The notes beneath the pieces were generated by a model. The model had not been told where the DNA came from. It was given only the letters and a program-made list of their open reading frames with translations, and made no database searches. Source: Nilaparvata lugens (lineage: Eukaryota > Arthropoda > Insecta > Hemiptera > Delphacidae). Taken from it: a DNA stretch of 64,000 bases. Shown one piece after another: positions 55,985 to 64,000 of the stretch. A program made the position numbers and the translations under genes. Positions within the stretch are counted from its first letter, which is position 1. Every line of letters starts with the position of its first letter. The stretch lies in the NCBI RefSeq assembly GCF_014356525.2, contig NC_052505.1:20853432-20917431 (forward strand), in the 5' to 3' direction.

Positions 55985-56460
55985 AACGACAGTGAGTGAC
56001 GGTCGTTTGAATGTCTGATAACGGTCGTTGCAACCGTTTAAACCATTCTAAAACAGTGACTGACGGTCGGTTGACGGTCGGTTGAATGTCTGATGACGGT
56101 CGTTTCATTCGTTTAAACCATTCCACAACAGTGACTAACGGTCGGTTGAATGTCGGATGATGGTCGTTGCTACCGTTTAAAAACCATTCCACAACATTGA
56201 CTGACGGTCGGTTGACGGTCGTTCGAATGTCGGATGACGGTCGTTGCTACCGTTTAAACAATTCCACGACAGTGTCTGACGGTCAGTTAACCAGTAAAAT
56301 GTCGGTTGAACGTCGTTGACGGTCGTTTCATCCCACATCCATAGTGTCATAATCAGCGAAGAACTACTGTTACTAGTGAACGACACTGACTGACGGTTGA
56401 TTGACGGTCGTTTGAATGTCGTTTAACGGTCGTTTAAACCATTCACTCTCATTCAGTCAG
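55985..56460. repeat. ACGGTC-rich minisatellite, ~65-78-bp unit, about six copies
   Basis: Units begin agtgactgacggtcggttga (or variants) near 55988, 56056, 56131, 56196, 56271 and 56386. Each carries gaatgtcggatgacggtcgt and accgtttaaaccattcca. Short inner tandem cggttgacggt repeats change unit length. Several units are multiples of 3, so minus-strand frames stay open and give repetitive ORFs (56192-55818, 56386-56177) that are not supported as genes. Confidence 0.88.
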
Positions 56461-56871
56461 TATCAGCAATGAACTACTGTTACGTCATAACGTGACCTGC
56501 CCCGCCAATTAGTGAGGCTACGCTGACTCTTCCATTGAGAGATTTACATTAGCCCTTCCAAATCAGATAATTATTAGCTCAGTTCTGGCGATGCAAATGA
56601 CTGTCGTTGAGAAATGATACTGCGAAAGTACACAGCTAGAGAGGATCTGGTGAATCTCTTCTTTTGAAGGATTCACAGGAATCTGCTAATTCAATGTGCT
56701 TAGTTGGAATGAGTTGAGTGAATGAATTTCCTCCATGAATTTTTTTAAAAAGCATAAAATTATAGAAAATCACAAATAATATTCTTTGAAATTGATACTT
56801 TTCATTTCTCCAGTAATCAAATTGTGATTCATTGTTATCAGTTATTATTGTAATGAGTTCCTTTGTCTTTG
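56461..56871. other. No recognisable feature
   Basis: Unassigned sequence leading to the TTC tract. Confidence 0.5.
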
Positions 56872-56913
56872 TCTTCTTCTTCTTCTTCTTCTTCTTCTTC
56901 TTCTTCTTCTTCT

Positions 56914-56947
<34 letters not shown>

Positions 56948-57162
56948 ATTCTTCTCCTTCTTGTTCTTGTTCTTGTTCTTGTTTTGTTCTTCTTCTTCTT
57001 TCTTCTTCTTCTTCTTCTTCTTCTTCTTCTTCTTCTTCTTCTTCTTCTTCTTCTTCTTCTTCTTCTTCTTTCTTCTTCTTCTTCTTCTTCTTCTTCTTCT
57101 TCTTCTTCTTCTTCTTCTTCTTCTTCTTCTTCTTCTTCTTCTTCTTCTTCTTCTTCTTCTTC
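56872..57162. repeat. (TTC)n microsatellite, ~290 bp
   Basis: Almost pure TTC from 56872 with an interrupted middle (56935-57000, ttcttgttcttgttcttgtt) and two one-base frame shifts (near 57000 and 57069). The long Phe/Ser/Leu or Glu/Lys/Arg ORFs here are artefacts of the repeat. Confidence 0.98.
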
Positions 57163-57227
57163 GTGTCTAGTTTTCCTTCGTCTAGAGTTATTTCTCTGTC
57201 TAGAGTTCCTTTGTGAATCAGTTTCAT

Positions 57228-57385
57228 TCTTTATTGATTGATACAATAAGTACATCATCAAAAATGATAGGCAGAGAAAAACAAGGTAACCTTGTGCTAT
57301 TCCTCTTCCAAATCTAGATAAGGTCACACATAGTCCGAAATAGGTTGAGTCTTGCAGTTGATCATTTCACAAAATTTTCAGTTCT
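57228..57385 (+). repeat. 'tacatcatc' family repeat, copy
   Basis: attgattgatacaataagta, aaggtaaccttgtgctattc, cacatagtccgaaataggtt. Confidence 0.8.
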
Positions 57386-57904
57386 CAATCAGTAGTTTTT
57401 TCAAGAACAATCCAAACCAAATTCTATTCAATTTTGAATTATTATTATTATTCAATTTTGAAAAGAATATTAGCCTCTACATGAAGGCTTCTGAGAAGTT
57501 GGAATCGTCATCAATCAATTTTCATAATCAAAATTCCACTCATTCCATGAATTAAACGTTCTAATGGAAGAAACCATTGGAGTGAGTACTTCGAGGAACT
57601 CCAATGTCTCTAATTACTCAAGTATAAGATATTCACATTGAAATTAATAGCACCTTTGTGATAGTTCAGGGAATAACAATGATTTCATTGAATTCCATGA
57701 GCTTAGCATGAAGTATTGTAACATAAGATTGCATCGAAAGCTTATATTAGGAACATTCCAAATGATGATACGAATTAGATATAAGCTTTCATTCCCAGGA
57801 GAAACAAAGTGACATTGGATGTGAGTTCCATAAGATGAGTTTGACAATAATGATCTCACAAAACACTGCAGTCTTTGCTTACGATTTTCTTTTTGAGATC
57901 TTTA
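57386..57904. other. No recognisable feature
   Basis: AT-rich; short (att)n run near 57440. Confidence 0.5.
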
Positions 57905-58040
57905 CTATACTACACCTTTTCCAACTGTATTTGAGAAATTATCAATTGTAATTGAGAATAGTCAATTGTATTTGAGAAGTCATCACGTGTAATTGAGAAT
58001 GGTGAATTTCATTCGAGAAAGTATCATTTCAATTTGAACA
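57905..58040. repeat. Short-period degenerate repeat, inverted relative to 59745-59840
   Basis: tgtatttgagaaattatcaa, tgtaattgagaatagtcaat and tgtatttgagaagtcatcac cycle every ~27 bp. The block with ctacaccttttccaa matches the reverse complement of 59745-59840, so the two blocks bracket 57905-59840 as inverted repeats. Confidence 0.65.
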
Positions 58041-58244
58041 TACATCAAAACATACGATTTGAAATCGAGAAGTTGTCAGTTGTAGTTGGGAAATGATTTT
58101 AAAAAACCAGTACTTCCAATAATTATATTTTTTATAACAGTACTCATATTAATTATGATGATAATCATATTTAATATTCCAATAAAACGTCTAGTTTTCG
58201 AATAAAACATTGTTTTCAAGCCCCAAAATACATTGAAGAATTGC

Positions 58245-58345
58245 CGAATTGTTCAATCAAGAGATCCAATTGATTGATGATATTTTCCGAATAGAATCGC
58301 AGAATTGTTTAATCAGGAGATCCAATTGATTGATGATGATTCAAT
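58245..58345. repeat. Two-copy tandem repeat (~60 bp)
   Basis: gaattgttcaatcaagagat, ccaattgattgatga and gaattgtttaatcaggagat, ccaattgattgatga. Confidence 0.75.
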
Positions 58346-58619
58346 TGCACCGTAAACATAGAGAGTTTGATCTTCATCAAGTGCAATGTTTCACAAAATG
58401 TTTGGAGACAAAAGTCGCGTTGCCAATAAATACATAGAAATAATTCTCATTAATCATTCGTAAACAGTACAGGGGAAGTACTTTCACCATTGACAAATTA
58501 ATTTTCCTCCATGCAAAGCCTATAATAGTAATTGGAATACTGTGTACGTAGTACAGTATCCTTTCCTGCTCAAATCATACCTGCACTACCTGCAATACCT
58601 GCTCATACCTGTAAAATTA

Positions 58620-58740
58620 TTACTTTCCGAAAAAAATTAAGGTACCCCAATTTCTAAATGCATATACGTTTCAAGGTCCCCTGAGTCCGAAAAATTGGTT
58701 TTTGAGTATTGGTCTGTGTGTGTGTGTGTGTGTGGTGTGT

Positions 58741-58799
<59 letters not shown>

Positions 58800-58872
58800 T
58801 GTGTGTGGTGTGTGTGTGTGTGTGGTGTGTGTGTGTGTGTGTGTGTGGTGTGTGTGTGTGTGTGTGTGTGTG

Positions 58873-58955
<83 letters not shown>

Positions 58956-58989
58956 TGTGTGTGTGGTGTGTGGTGTGTGTGTGTGTGTG

Positions 58990-59022
<33 letters not shown>

Positions 59023-59745
59023 GTGTGTGTGTGTGTGGTGTGTGTGTGTGTGTGGTGTGTGTGTGGTGTGTGTGTGTGTATGAGTGTATGTGCGTCTATG
59101 TACACGATATCTCATCTCCCAGTTAACGGAAAGACTTGAAATTTGGAACGTAAGGTCCTTACACTATAAGGATCCGACACGAACATTTTCGATCAAATGC
59201 AATCCAAGATGGCGGCTAAAATTACGAAAATGTTGTCAAAAACAGGGTTTTTCGCGATTTTCTCGGAAACGGCTCCAACGATTTTGATCAAATTCATACC
59301 TGGAATAATCATTGATAAGCTTTATCAACTGCCACAAGTCCCATACCTGTAAAAATTTCAGGAGCTCCGCCCGATCTATGCAAAGTTTGATTTCAGATTC
59401 TCAATTATCAGCCTTCTTATACAATTTAAACAAAAAAATTCAAGTGGAAAAGATTGAGCATGGAAATCTCTGCAATTAATGTCCAGTAGCATTTCCACCT
59501 AAAATTTAAGATAAGCTTGAAATTCTAGGAAATGTGATTATTAAATTGCAAACTGTTGGCAACTGTTGGTTCTATCAAATCATTCACTACGAAGAGATAG
59601 CAGACCTCGTGTGTCTCCAGCGTTATTGAACTATCACCAGCTGTCTCATATCTTTGAATAGTAAACTTGAGATGCGCGAGAACACTAGCGTCAGGTGATC
59701 AATGTTCATAACGGCAAGGAAAGTTGTGTGAGTGCACCACACAAG
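58620..59745 (-). mobile_element. (CA)n-carrying element, copy c with expanded (TG)n
   Basis: Inverted relative to copy b. The end at 58620 (attactttccgaaaaaaatt) has lost the terminal hairpin; then caaggtcccctgagtcc, a (GT)n tract 58716-59079 interrupted by ggtgtg and ttgtg variants, then acgatatctcatctcccagt, aaggatccgacacgaacatt and agcgtcaggtgatcaatgtt to acggcaaggaaagttgtgtg (59712-59731). All His/Thr or Cys/Val ORFs here are repeat artefacts. Confidence 0.9.
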
Positions 59746-59840
59746 ATTTTCTCAATTACAAGTGACTATTCTCAAATACAATTGATACTTTCTCTTATTA
59801 TCTTGATACTTTCTCAAATAAAATTGGGAAAGGTGTAGTA

Positions 59841-60451
59841 TCACACATATCTAACCTGTTTATTTAGTCTATGCTAGTTTATACAAGTATGCTCCAATAA
59901 TCAGTCTCTTGAGACTCCAGCGCAAATAAGATTCTATGATGTACGTATCATTGTAGAATCGTAACTCATTACCAGAGTAGAATCACAGACAACTGGTATC
60001 TTTTCTCTATGGTAGAGCTCCACAAGCTTGTTAGCTAACTCCAGTTTCCGCATGTGTGATTGCAGCACTAATTTGTGTCTTAGTAGATCTGTTGCAATTT
60101 TGTGATCGGCCACTTGATAAGCCACAAGTGATCCCGACAACTTAGCTTTGTCAAAGTTTAGTAGAACAATTACGTCTGCTGCCTGCCGTCATTCTCACTT
60201 GGGCAAATTTCAATCAGCTTTCGAATCTGTTTGTAGCCCTTATAACACCTCCCCGCCAGTCTGTTGCCAGATGTTCTGTTGACAATTCTATCAACAATAA
60301 CTCTTGTCCGTGATGGCTTTCCTCGCTCGTTTCATGGCTTCCCCTATCACTAGCAGGCACTGGGATTCGTTGCAGATAGCCATTCATCAATGGTACTCAA
60401 TCCAAGGATTCATCTTTTTACCTATCGTTTGAAACAAGAGACTACAACTGC
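59841..60451. other. No recognisable feature
   Basis: Unassigned sequence; the 68-codon minus ORF at 59934 has no motif. Confidence 0.45.
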
Positions 60452-60536
60452 TCACACGCCAGTGAAAGAAATCACAATAATTCAAATCAATTCAAAAATC
60501 TCTCCACCTATCATTTCAAACAAAAGACTCAAGAGA

Positions 60537-60716
60537 CTACAACTTCTTACACGTGTGGCGAATTATATGATTGCCACCTGTGATGTTTTCAACCAGCATA
60601 GTTTGTTTATCACTTGAAGTTTTTTTTGGAATTTTAAATTCTCGGCAAAAGTTATCCAATTGATGTTGTAATTTTGTGAACTGTTCACATTGAACAGAAA
60701 TTTGTTCTTCATCCAT
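60537..60716 (-). pseudogene. Truncated gag start fused to inverted LTR sequence
   Basis: It opens at 60716, about 80 bp after the primer-binding site, with MDEEQISVQCEQFTKLQHQL, a position and style expected for a gypsy gag N terminus. From about codon 35 (SSDKQTM...) the frame runs into the inverted LTR fragment and stops at 60537-60539, giving only 59 codons. The second half is therefore read from LTR DNA, not gag. Confidence 0.55.
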
Positions 60717-60796
60717 CGTGGTGGATAACTTGAGTGACTAGGTAATTGTTAGGTAACTTTTACTCACATGAAATATATTTGAAAATACTTGCTGTT

Positions 60797-60815
60797 GATC
60801 ACGTCGGGGTCACCA
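60797..60815 (-). other. Candidate primer-binding site
   Basis: The minus strand reads tggtgaccccgacgtgatc directly after LTR b. TGG followed by GACCCCGACGTGA is the usual form of the tRNA-complementary site in many insect LTR elements, as I recall them. The exact last base of the LTR is uncertain by a few nucleotides. Confidence 0.65.
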
Positions 60816-61004
60816 ATATAGGCATTTAATTTGTTGATTTCCTATGTTGAAATTGATTAAATGAAACTAGATGAATGATGAAATATTTTTAATGTTGGAA
60901 TGACAAAATTGAACTCTAGATAAATATTGAAAAAACTGTTACAAGTGATGAACAAACTATGCCGGTTGAAAACATCACAGGTAGCAATCATATGATTCGC
61001 CACA
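60816..61004 (-). repeat. LTR b (~189 bp), intact
   Basis: It begins TGTGGCGAATC (complement of 60994-61004) and runs to aatgcctatat before the primer-binding site. It matches LTR a over about 160 bp (tgatgttttcaaccggcat, agtttgttcatcacttgta, gtcattccaacattaaa, tttcatcattcatctagttt). It is preceded by a polypurine tract and followed by a PBS. Confidence 0.78.
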
Positions 61005-61005
61005 T

Positions 61006-61022
61006 CACCCCCCCCCCACCGG
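61006..61022 (-). other. Candidate polypurine tract
   Basis: The minus strand has ccggtgggggggggtga immediately before the LTR start; a G-rich purine run at this place primes plus-strand DNA synthesis in LTR elements. Confidence 0.6.
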
Positions 61023-61303
61023 GCAGGCGATTTGGCCATCCGAAATTTTGAAGCTCACTTTTTTTCTGGAACAGGGTGGGAAGGCTGAGATGAGTCGTCT
61101 TGAAGATTGTGTAAGAAACGGTCGAGGTTTTCCTGTAGATACATCACAGAGCACAGTAAGTGGTGATCCAGGAATGGGTACACGTTCCAATGAAAGAGAA
61201 GAATTCTCTGGTGTTATCTTCTGAAGTTGAGTACCTTTGACATATTGTATATCCATCGAAAACTCAGAGGTGAATGAGGATTGGTTGAGTGGAATTGGTG
61301 GAA
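61020..61303 (-). pseudogene. Gypsy pol fragment (RNase H end to integrase region)
   Basis: In one frame: FTSEFSMDIQYVKGTQ, matching the end of gypsy RNase H (…QFTTDI..VKG). It continues with VPIPGSPLTVLCDVSTGKPR and PFLTQSSRR, matching the linker before the integrase zinc-binding domain. It is then joined abruptly to CSRKKVSFKISDGQ-like sequence near the 3' end. The zinc finger and catalytic core are missing, so an internal deletion is inferred. The junction to LTR a at 61304 is a second deletion. Confidence 0.7.
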
Positions 61304-61479
61304 GTTGAAATTGATTAAATGAAACTAGATGAATGATGAAATATATTTACTTTCCTTGCCCTATTACCATAGGTAAGGAAAGTATTGCTTTCCGAAAAAA
61401 AACAAGATACCCCAATTTCTAAATTTCTATACGTTTCAAGGTCCCCTGAGTCCAAAGAAGTGGTTTTTGGGTATTGGTC

Positions 61480-61511
<32 letters not shown>

Positions 61512-62309
61512 AGTGTGTATGAGTGTATGTGCGTCTGTGTACACGATATCTCATCTCCCAATTAACGGAATGACTTGAAATTTGGAACTTAAGGTCCTTA
61601 CACTATAAGGATCCGACACGAACAATTTCGATCAAATGCAATTCAAGATGGCGGATGAAATGGCGAAAATGTTGTCAAAAACAGGGTTTTTGCGATTTTC
61701 TCGAAAACGGCTCCAACGATTTTGAACAAATTCATACCTTAGAAAGTCATTGATAAGCTCTATCAACTGCAACAAGTCCCATATCTGTAAAAATTTCAGG
61801 AGCACTGCCCCATCTATGCAAAGTTTGATTTTAGATTCTCAATTATCAGGCTTCAGATACAATTTGAACGAAAAATTTCATGTGGAAAAGATTGAGCATA
61901 AAAATCTCTACAATTAATGTCCAGAAACATTTTCACCTAAAATTGAAAATAAGCTCGAAATTCGAGAAAATGTTATTATTTCAATTGCAAACTGTTGGCA
62001 ACTGTTGATTCTATTGAATCATTCACTATGAACAGATAGCAAACCTCGTCTGTCTGCAGCGCTATTGTCCTGTCACCAGCTGGCTCGACAGATCTTAGAA
62101 TTAGTAGACTTGAGATGCGCGTGTACACTAGCGTCAGGTGATTAATTTTCATAACGGCAAGGAAAGTTGTGTGAGTGCACCACACCAGATTTTTAATGTT
62201 GGAATGACAAAAATGAACTCTGGATAAATATTGAAATAAACTGTTACAAGTGATAAACAAACTATGCCGGTCGAAAACATCACAGGTGGCATTCATATGA
62301 TTCGCCACA
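61304..62309 (-). repeat. LTR a, split by a (CA)n element
   Basis: The TGTGGCG start is at 62303-62309; homology to LTR b runs to 62191, stops for 842 bp, and resumes at 61348-61304 exactly where it left off. The last ~25 bp of the LTR and its PBS are deleted. Confidence 0.78.
61349..62190 (-). mobile_element. (CA)n-carrying element, complete copy d
   Basis: The LTR it interrupts shows its ends: tttactttccttgccctatt at 61346-61365 and aacggcaaggaaagttgtg plus tgagtgcaccacaccagat at 62154-62190. actttccttgcc near one end and ggcaaggaaagt near the other are 12-bp inverted repeats. The first end also folds on itself (actttccttgcc...taaggaaagt). (GT)n at 61483-61511. Body as in copy b. No ORF; non-autonomous. 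Confidence 0.88.
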
Positions 62310-62390
62310 CACGCCATTGAAAGAAATCACAGTTCAATTCAATCATAGAATCACTGTACCTATAATTTCAAACAATAATTTAAACATATC

Positions 62391-62796
62391 AAGCTAAAGC
62401 TAACAATGGTGAAGATTGAAGCTTTCGAGCTCTGGCTGTACAGAAGAATGCTGAAAATATCCTGGACGCAAAAAGTTACTAATCAAGAGGTTCTCAGGAG
62501 AATGAATAAAGAACCGGAGCTCCTGAATACCATTAAAAGTGGAAAACTCCAATACCTCGGCCACATTATGAGGAATAGCTCAAGATACAGACTTCTGCAA
62601 GAGATCCTTCAAGGAAAAATCAACGGAAAAAGGGGACCTGGCAGAAGGAGAATTTCATGGCTGGCAAATCTGAGGCTATGGTTTCACCAGTCATCAGCAG
62701 AGCTGTTCCGTAGCGCCGTCGACAAAATCAGGATAGCCATTATGATCGCCAACACCCGAAACGGAGCAGGCACGTGAAGAAGAAGAAGCTAAAGCT
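62391..62796 (+). mobile_element. 5'-truncated LINE with 11-bp target duplication
   Basis: aagctaaagct at 62391-62401 and 62786-62796 (perfect) flank 384 bp encoding the end of a LINE ORF2, followed within a few bases of its stop by a gaagaagaa tail. Young by its open frame. Confidence 0.9.
62402..62777 (+). pseudogene. LINE ORF2 C-terminal fragment, open frame
   Basis: 123 residues from 62406: KIEAFELWLYRRMLKISWT, VTNQEVLRRMNKEPELLNTI, KLQYLGHIMRNSSRY, LLQEILQGKINGKRGPGRRR, IRIAIMIANTRNG, ending tga at 62775-62777. This C-terminal block is found in many insect endonuclease-RT LINEs. It lacks the RT core because of 5' truncation; the ATG is incidental. A third LINE family in this window. Confidence 0.9.
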
Positions 62797-63283
62797 TCTC
62801 ACATGCAACTGAAGTAAATTAAAGTATTAGAAAGTCTACATTTGTGTCAGAAGAAGAACCTTCTTCCATTTCTTCCTTATCTATTTATCCAACTTCGGTG
62901 CATCCTGGGAAGGTTAAAGGTGTGAATATCACTGAAGAACACATGCATCAAGCCAAATTTATTTCATCGTTTTCATAGTTTTCCACTCATACTGCCAGTT
63001 TGGTCTCAATATAGCTCTCCAAATTTATTCTCCCTTAGATGAATGCCCATTCTCGGAATTGAACCGAAACAGAAGTATATATTGTGTGAATCGATTAATG
63101 GGAGAAACAATTCGAAGAGAGAAATATCAGTCGTTCTTCACAATATATTCCTCATGAGACTTGGGAGTTACTCAATCAGTTAATCGGACAAAACGATTTG
63201 TTCAACCAATACAGAGGGGAGCAGACTTGGTTTGATCCATATTATTGATTTTTTGTTTTCGTTTGTTTATTGCAGATGATGTT
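62797..63283. other. No recognisable feature
   Basis: Unassigned sequence between two LINE fragments. Confidence 0.5.
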
Positions 63284-63519
63284 TTTTTAACATCTTTATT
63301 GCCCATAAAAAACAAATACAAAATAAAAAACTTACAGAAGAAATATTCTAGATTATAATATTATGCTATTTTACAAATAAATTAAAATTACATGGCACCA
63401 CCCAGCAAGGGCCAAACCCTGACCGCTGAGTGAGAGTATCAGCTGTTTAGACAATATAAAAATTTATTTACTAATAATCAAAGCTACAAAAATCGAAGTT
63501 AACAATAAATTACTAGTAA

Positions 63520-63995
63520 TTATAATATTTGACTGATGTCGAAGAAAAAATTTTGTATCACCCACTTATTTATCTGTTCCATCCTCTGTCTGCCCCTATT
63601 AGAAAGATATTCTGACAATGCATTTGGCATGATATTTATTATTTTTGAGCTAAGATACCCCAATTGTCTTCGCACTATTGTCAAATCTGAATAGTTGAAT
63701 ATCAACTTCTCAACTACACAAAAAGTGAATAGTTGATATTATAAATGTTATGAGATGTAACTCTCAGGTTATACATAGAAACGTTATTATTCACTGTAAA
63801 TTCATCCATCCTCATCCATTCATAATAGAGAAGTTTCTTTATATAAATTTGACGTACTGTCATCACTTTAAATTCGACAAATGTTTCACTACTAGAAAAA
63901 GCCCTTGGCTTATTAAGAATTGCTTTTATTATCATTTTTTGAAATGTAAAAATTTTATTCATGAAAACATCATACGCTCCTCCCCATACCACTAA
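63520..63995 (-). pseudogene. LINE ORF2 C-terminal region, broken by a 38-bp insertion
   Basis: The frame from 63992 reads VWGGAYDVFMNKIFTFQKMI, IKAILNKPRAFSSSETFVEF and VRQIYIKKLLYYEW, the Y-G-x-x-x-W-G / Q-K-x-x-I-x-x-I-L region after the RT domain in jockey-like LINEs. The frame is lost near 63725 and resumes at 63705 with LTIVRRQLGYLSSKIINIMP, then INKWVIQNFFFDISQIL and stop at 63520. Removing one 38-bp insertion (63688-63736 region) makes the two frames continuous (287-38 = 249 = 83 codons). Confidence 0.82.
63688..63736. mobile_element. 27-bp insertion with 11-bp target duplication (family S terminus)
   Basis: tgaatagttga at 63688-63698 and 63726-63736 flank 27 bp (63699-63725) that equals the terminal 27 bp of family S (atatcaacttctcaactaca then caaaaag), as at 35233 and 38660. 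It breaks the LINE reading frame. Confidence 0.82.
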
Positions 63996-64000
63996 CCCAT

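Larger units (their letters stand above)
60452..62372 (-). mobile_element. Rearranged Ty3/gypsy-type LTR retrotransposon remnant
   Basis: On the minus strand the order is: LTR a (62309-62191, continued 61348-61304), RNase H-end/pol fragment (61303-~61020), polypurine tract (61022-61006), LTR b (61004-~60816), primer-binding site (60815-60797), leader, truncated gag start (60716-~60613), then an inverted 65-bp LTR start (60548-60612 on plus). The sequences outside (acacgccattgaaagaaatc at 62308 and acacgccagtgaaagaaatc at 60452) are also homologous. Each part is detailed below. It is non-functional. Confidence 0.78.
63284..64000 (-). mobile_element. LINE 3' portion running off the window edge
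   Basis: On the minus strand: ORF2 end (63995-63520), then a 3' UTR (ggcaataaagatgttaaaaa at its end) down to the A-run seen as ttttttt at 63284-63290. It continues upstream beyond 64000. Confidence 0.75.

Noticed and set aside
55818..56386. Repetitive minus ORFs (EWFKR-type repeats)
   Set aside because: The open frame follows from units near a multiple of three; nothing else supports a gene.
56832..57327. ORFs of poly-Phe, poly-Ser, poly-Leu, poly-Lys/Glu/Arg
   Set aside because: They are translations of the (TTC)n microsatellite.
58654..59139. Long His/Thr- or Cys/Val-repeat ORFs on both strands
   Set aside because: They are translations of the (GT)n tract of the (CA)n element in every frame.

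Overview
The window is animal, almost certainly insect, nuclear DNA. It is AT-rich, has long introns with GT-AG boundaries and is packed with interspersed repeats. Repeat style (tRNA-derived SINEs, short palindromic elements, a (CA)n-carrying terminal-inverted-repeat element, Helitron-like elements) suggests a hemipteran, probably a planthopper. That assignment comes from memory of repeat style, not from a search.

Only one host gene is supported. Four plus-strand exons (6872-7064, 27447-27575, 37197-37316, 53598-53768) splice in one continuous frame, every internal intron being phase 1. They encode the second and third immunoglobulin domains of a Dpr-interacting-protein (DIP)/lachesin-like cell-surface adhesion protein. 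The signal peptide, first Ig domain and C-terminal membrane-anchor exons are not recognisable here and must lie outside the window or be undetectable by eye. The three introns are about 20.4, 9.6 and 16.3 kb, so most of the window is intron.

Upstream of the first exon (1-6871): a 5'-truncated LINE with perfect 14-bp target duplications, a ~200-bp minisatellite array, a long foldback element and a terminal-inverted-repeat MITE. Intron 1 (7065-27446): a (CA)n element next to the splice donor, a nested 1.2-kb palindrome, two further foldback elements (one G-rich), an older ~1.3-kb segmental duplication, an almost identical 2.2-kb tandem duplication carrying a Helitron-like element, and several degenerate tandem arrays. 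Intron 2 (27576-37196): tandem arrays, two tRNA-derived SINEs, two LINE fragments and two compositionally distinct segments that could be conserved regulatory DNA. Intron 3 (37317-53597): a hAT-type element with 8-bp target duplications, interrupted MITEs, an almost identical 2.7-kb tandem duplication and a retroposon-like family here called S. Downstream (53769-64000): an inverted copy of an intron-2 segment, an ACGGTC-rich minisatellite, a ~290-bp (TTC)n tract, two more copies of the (CA)n element, a rearranged Ty3/gypsy-type LTR element with a shared middle LTR, and two LINE fragments.

No prokaryote-type genes, CRISPR array, rRNA or genuine tRNA gene was seen. The most informative structures are: (i) a 27-bp insertion with 11-bp target duplication (63688-63736) that exactly explains a frameshift in a LINE and links to family S; (ii) a PPT-LTR-PBS junction (60797-61022) implying a tandem LTR element; (iii) an LTR split by the (CA)n element, which fixes that element's ends; and (iv) two nearly perfect kilobase tandem duplications in introns of the same gene.
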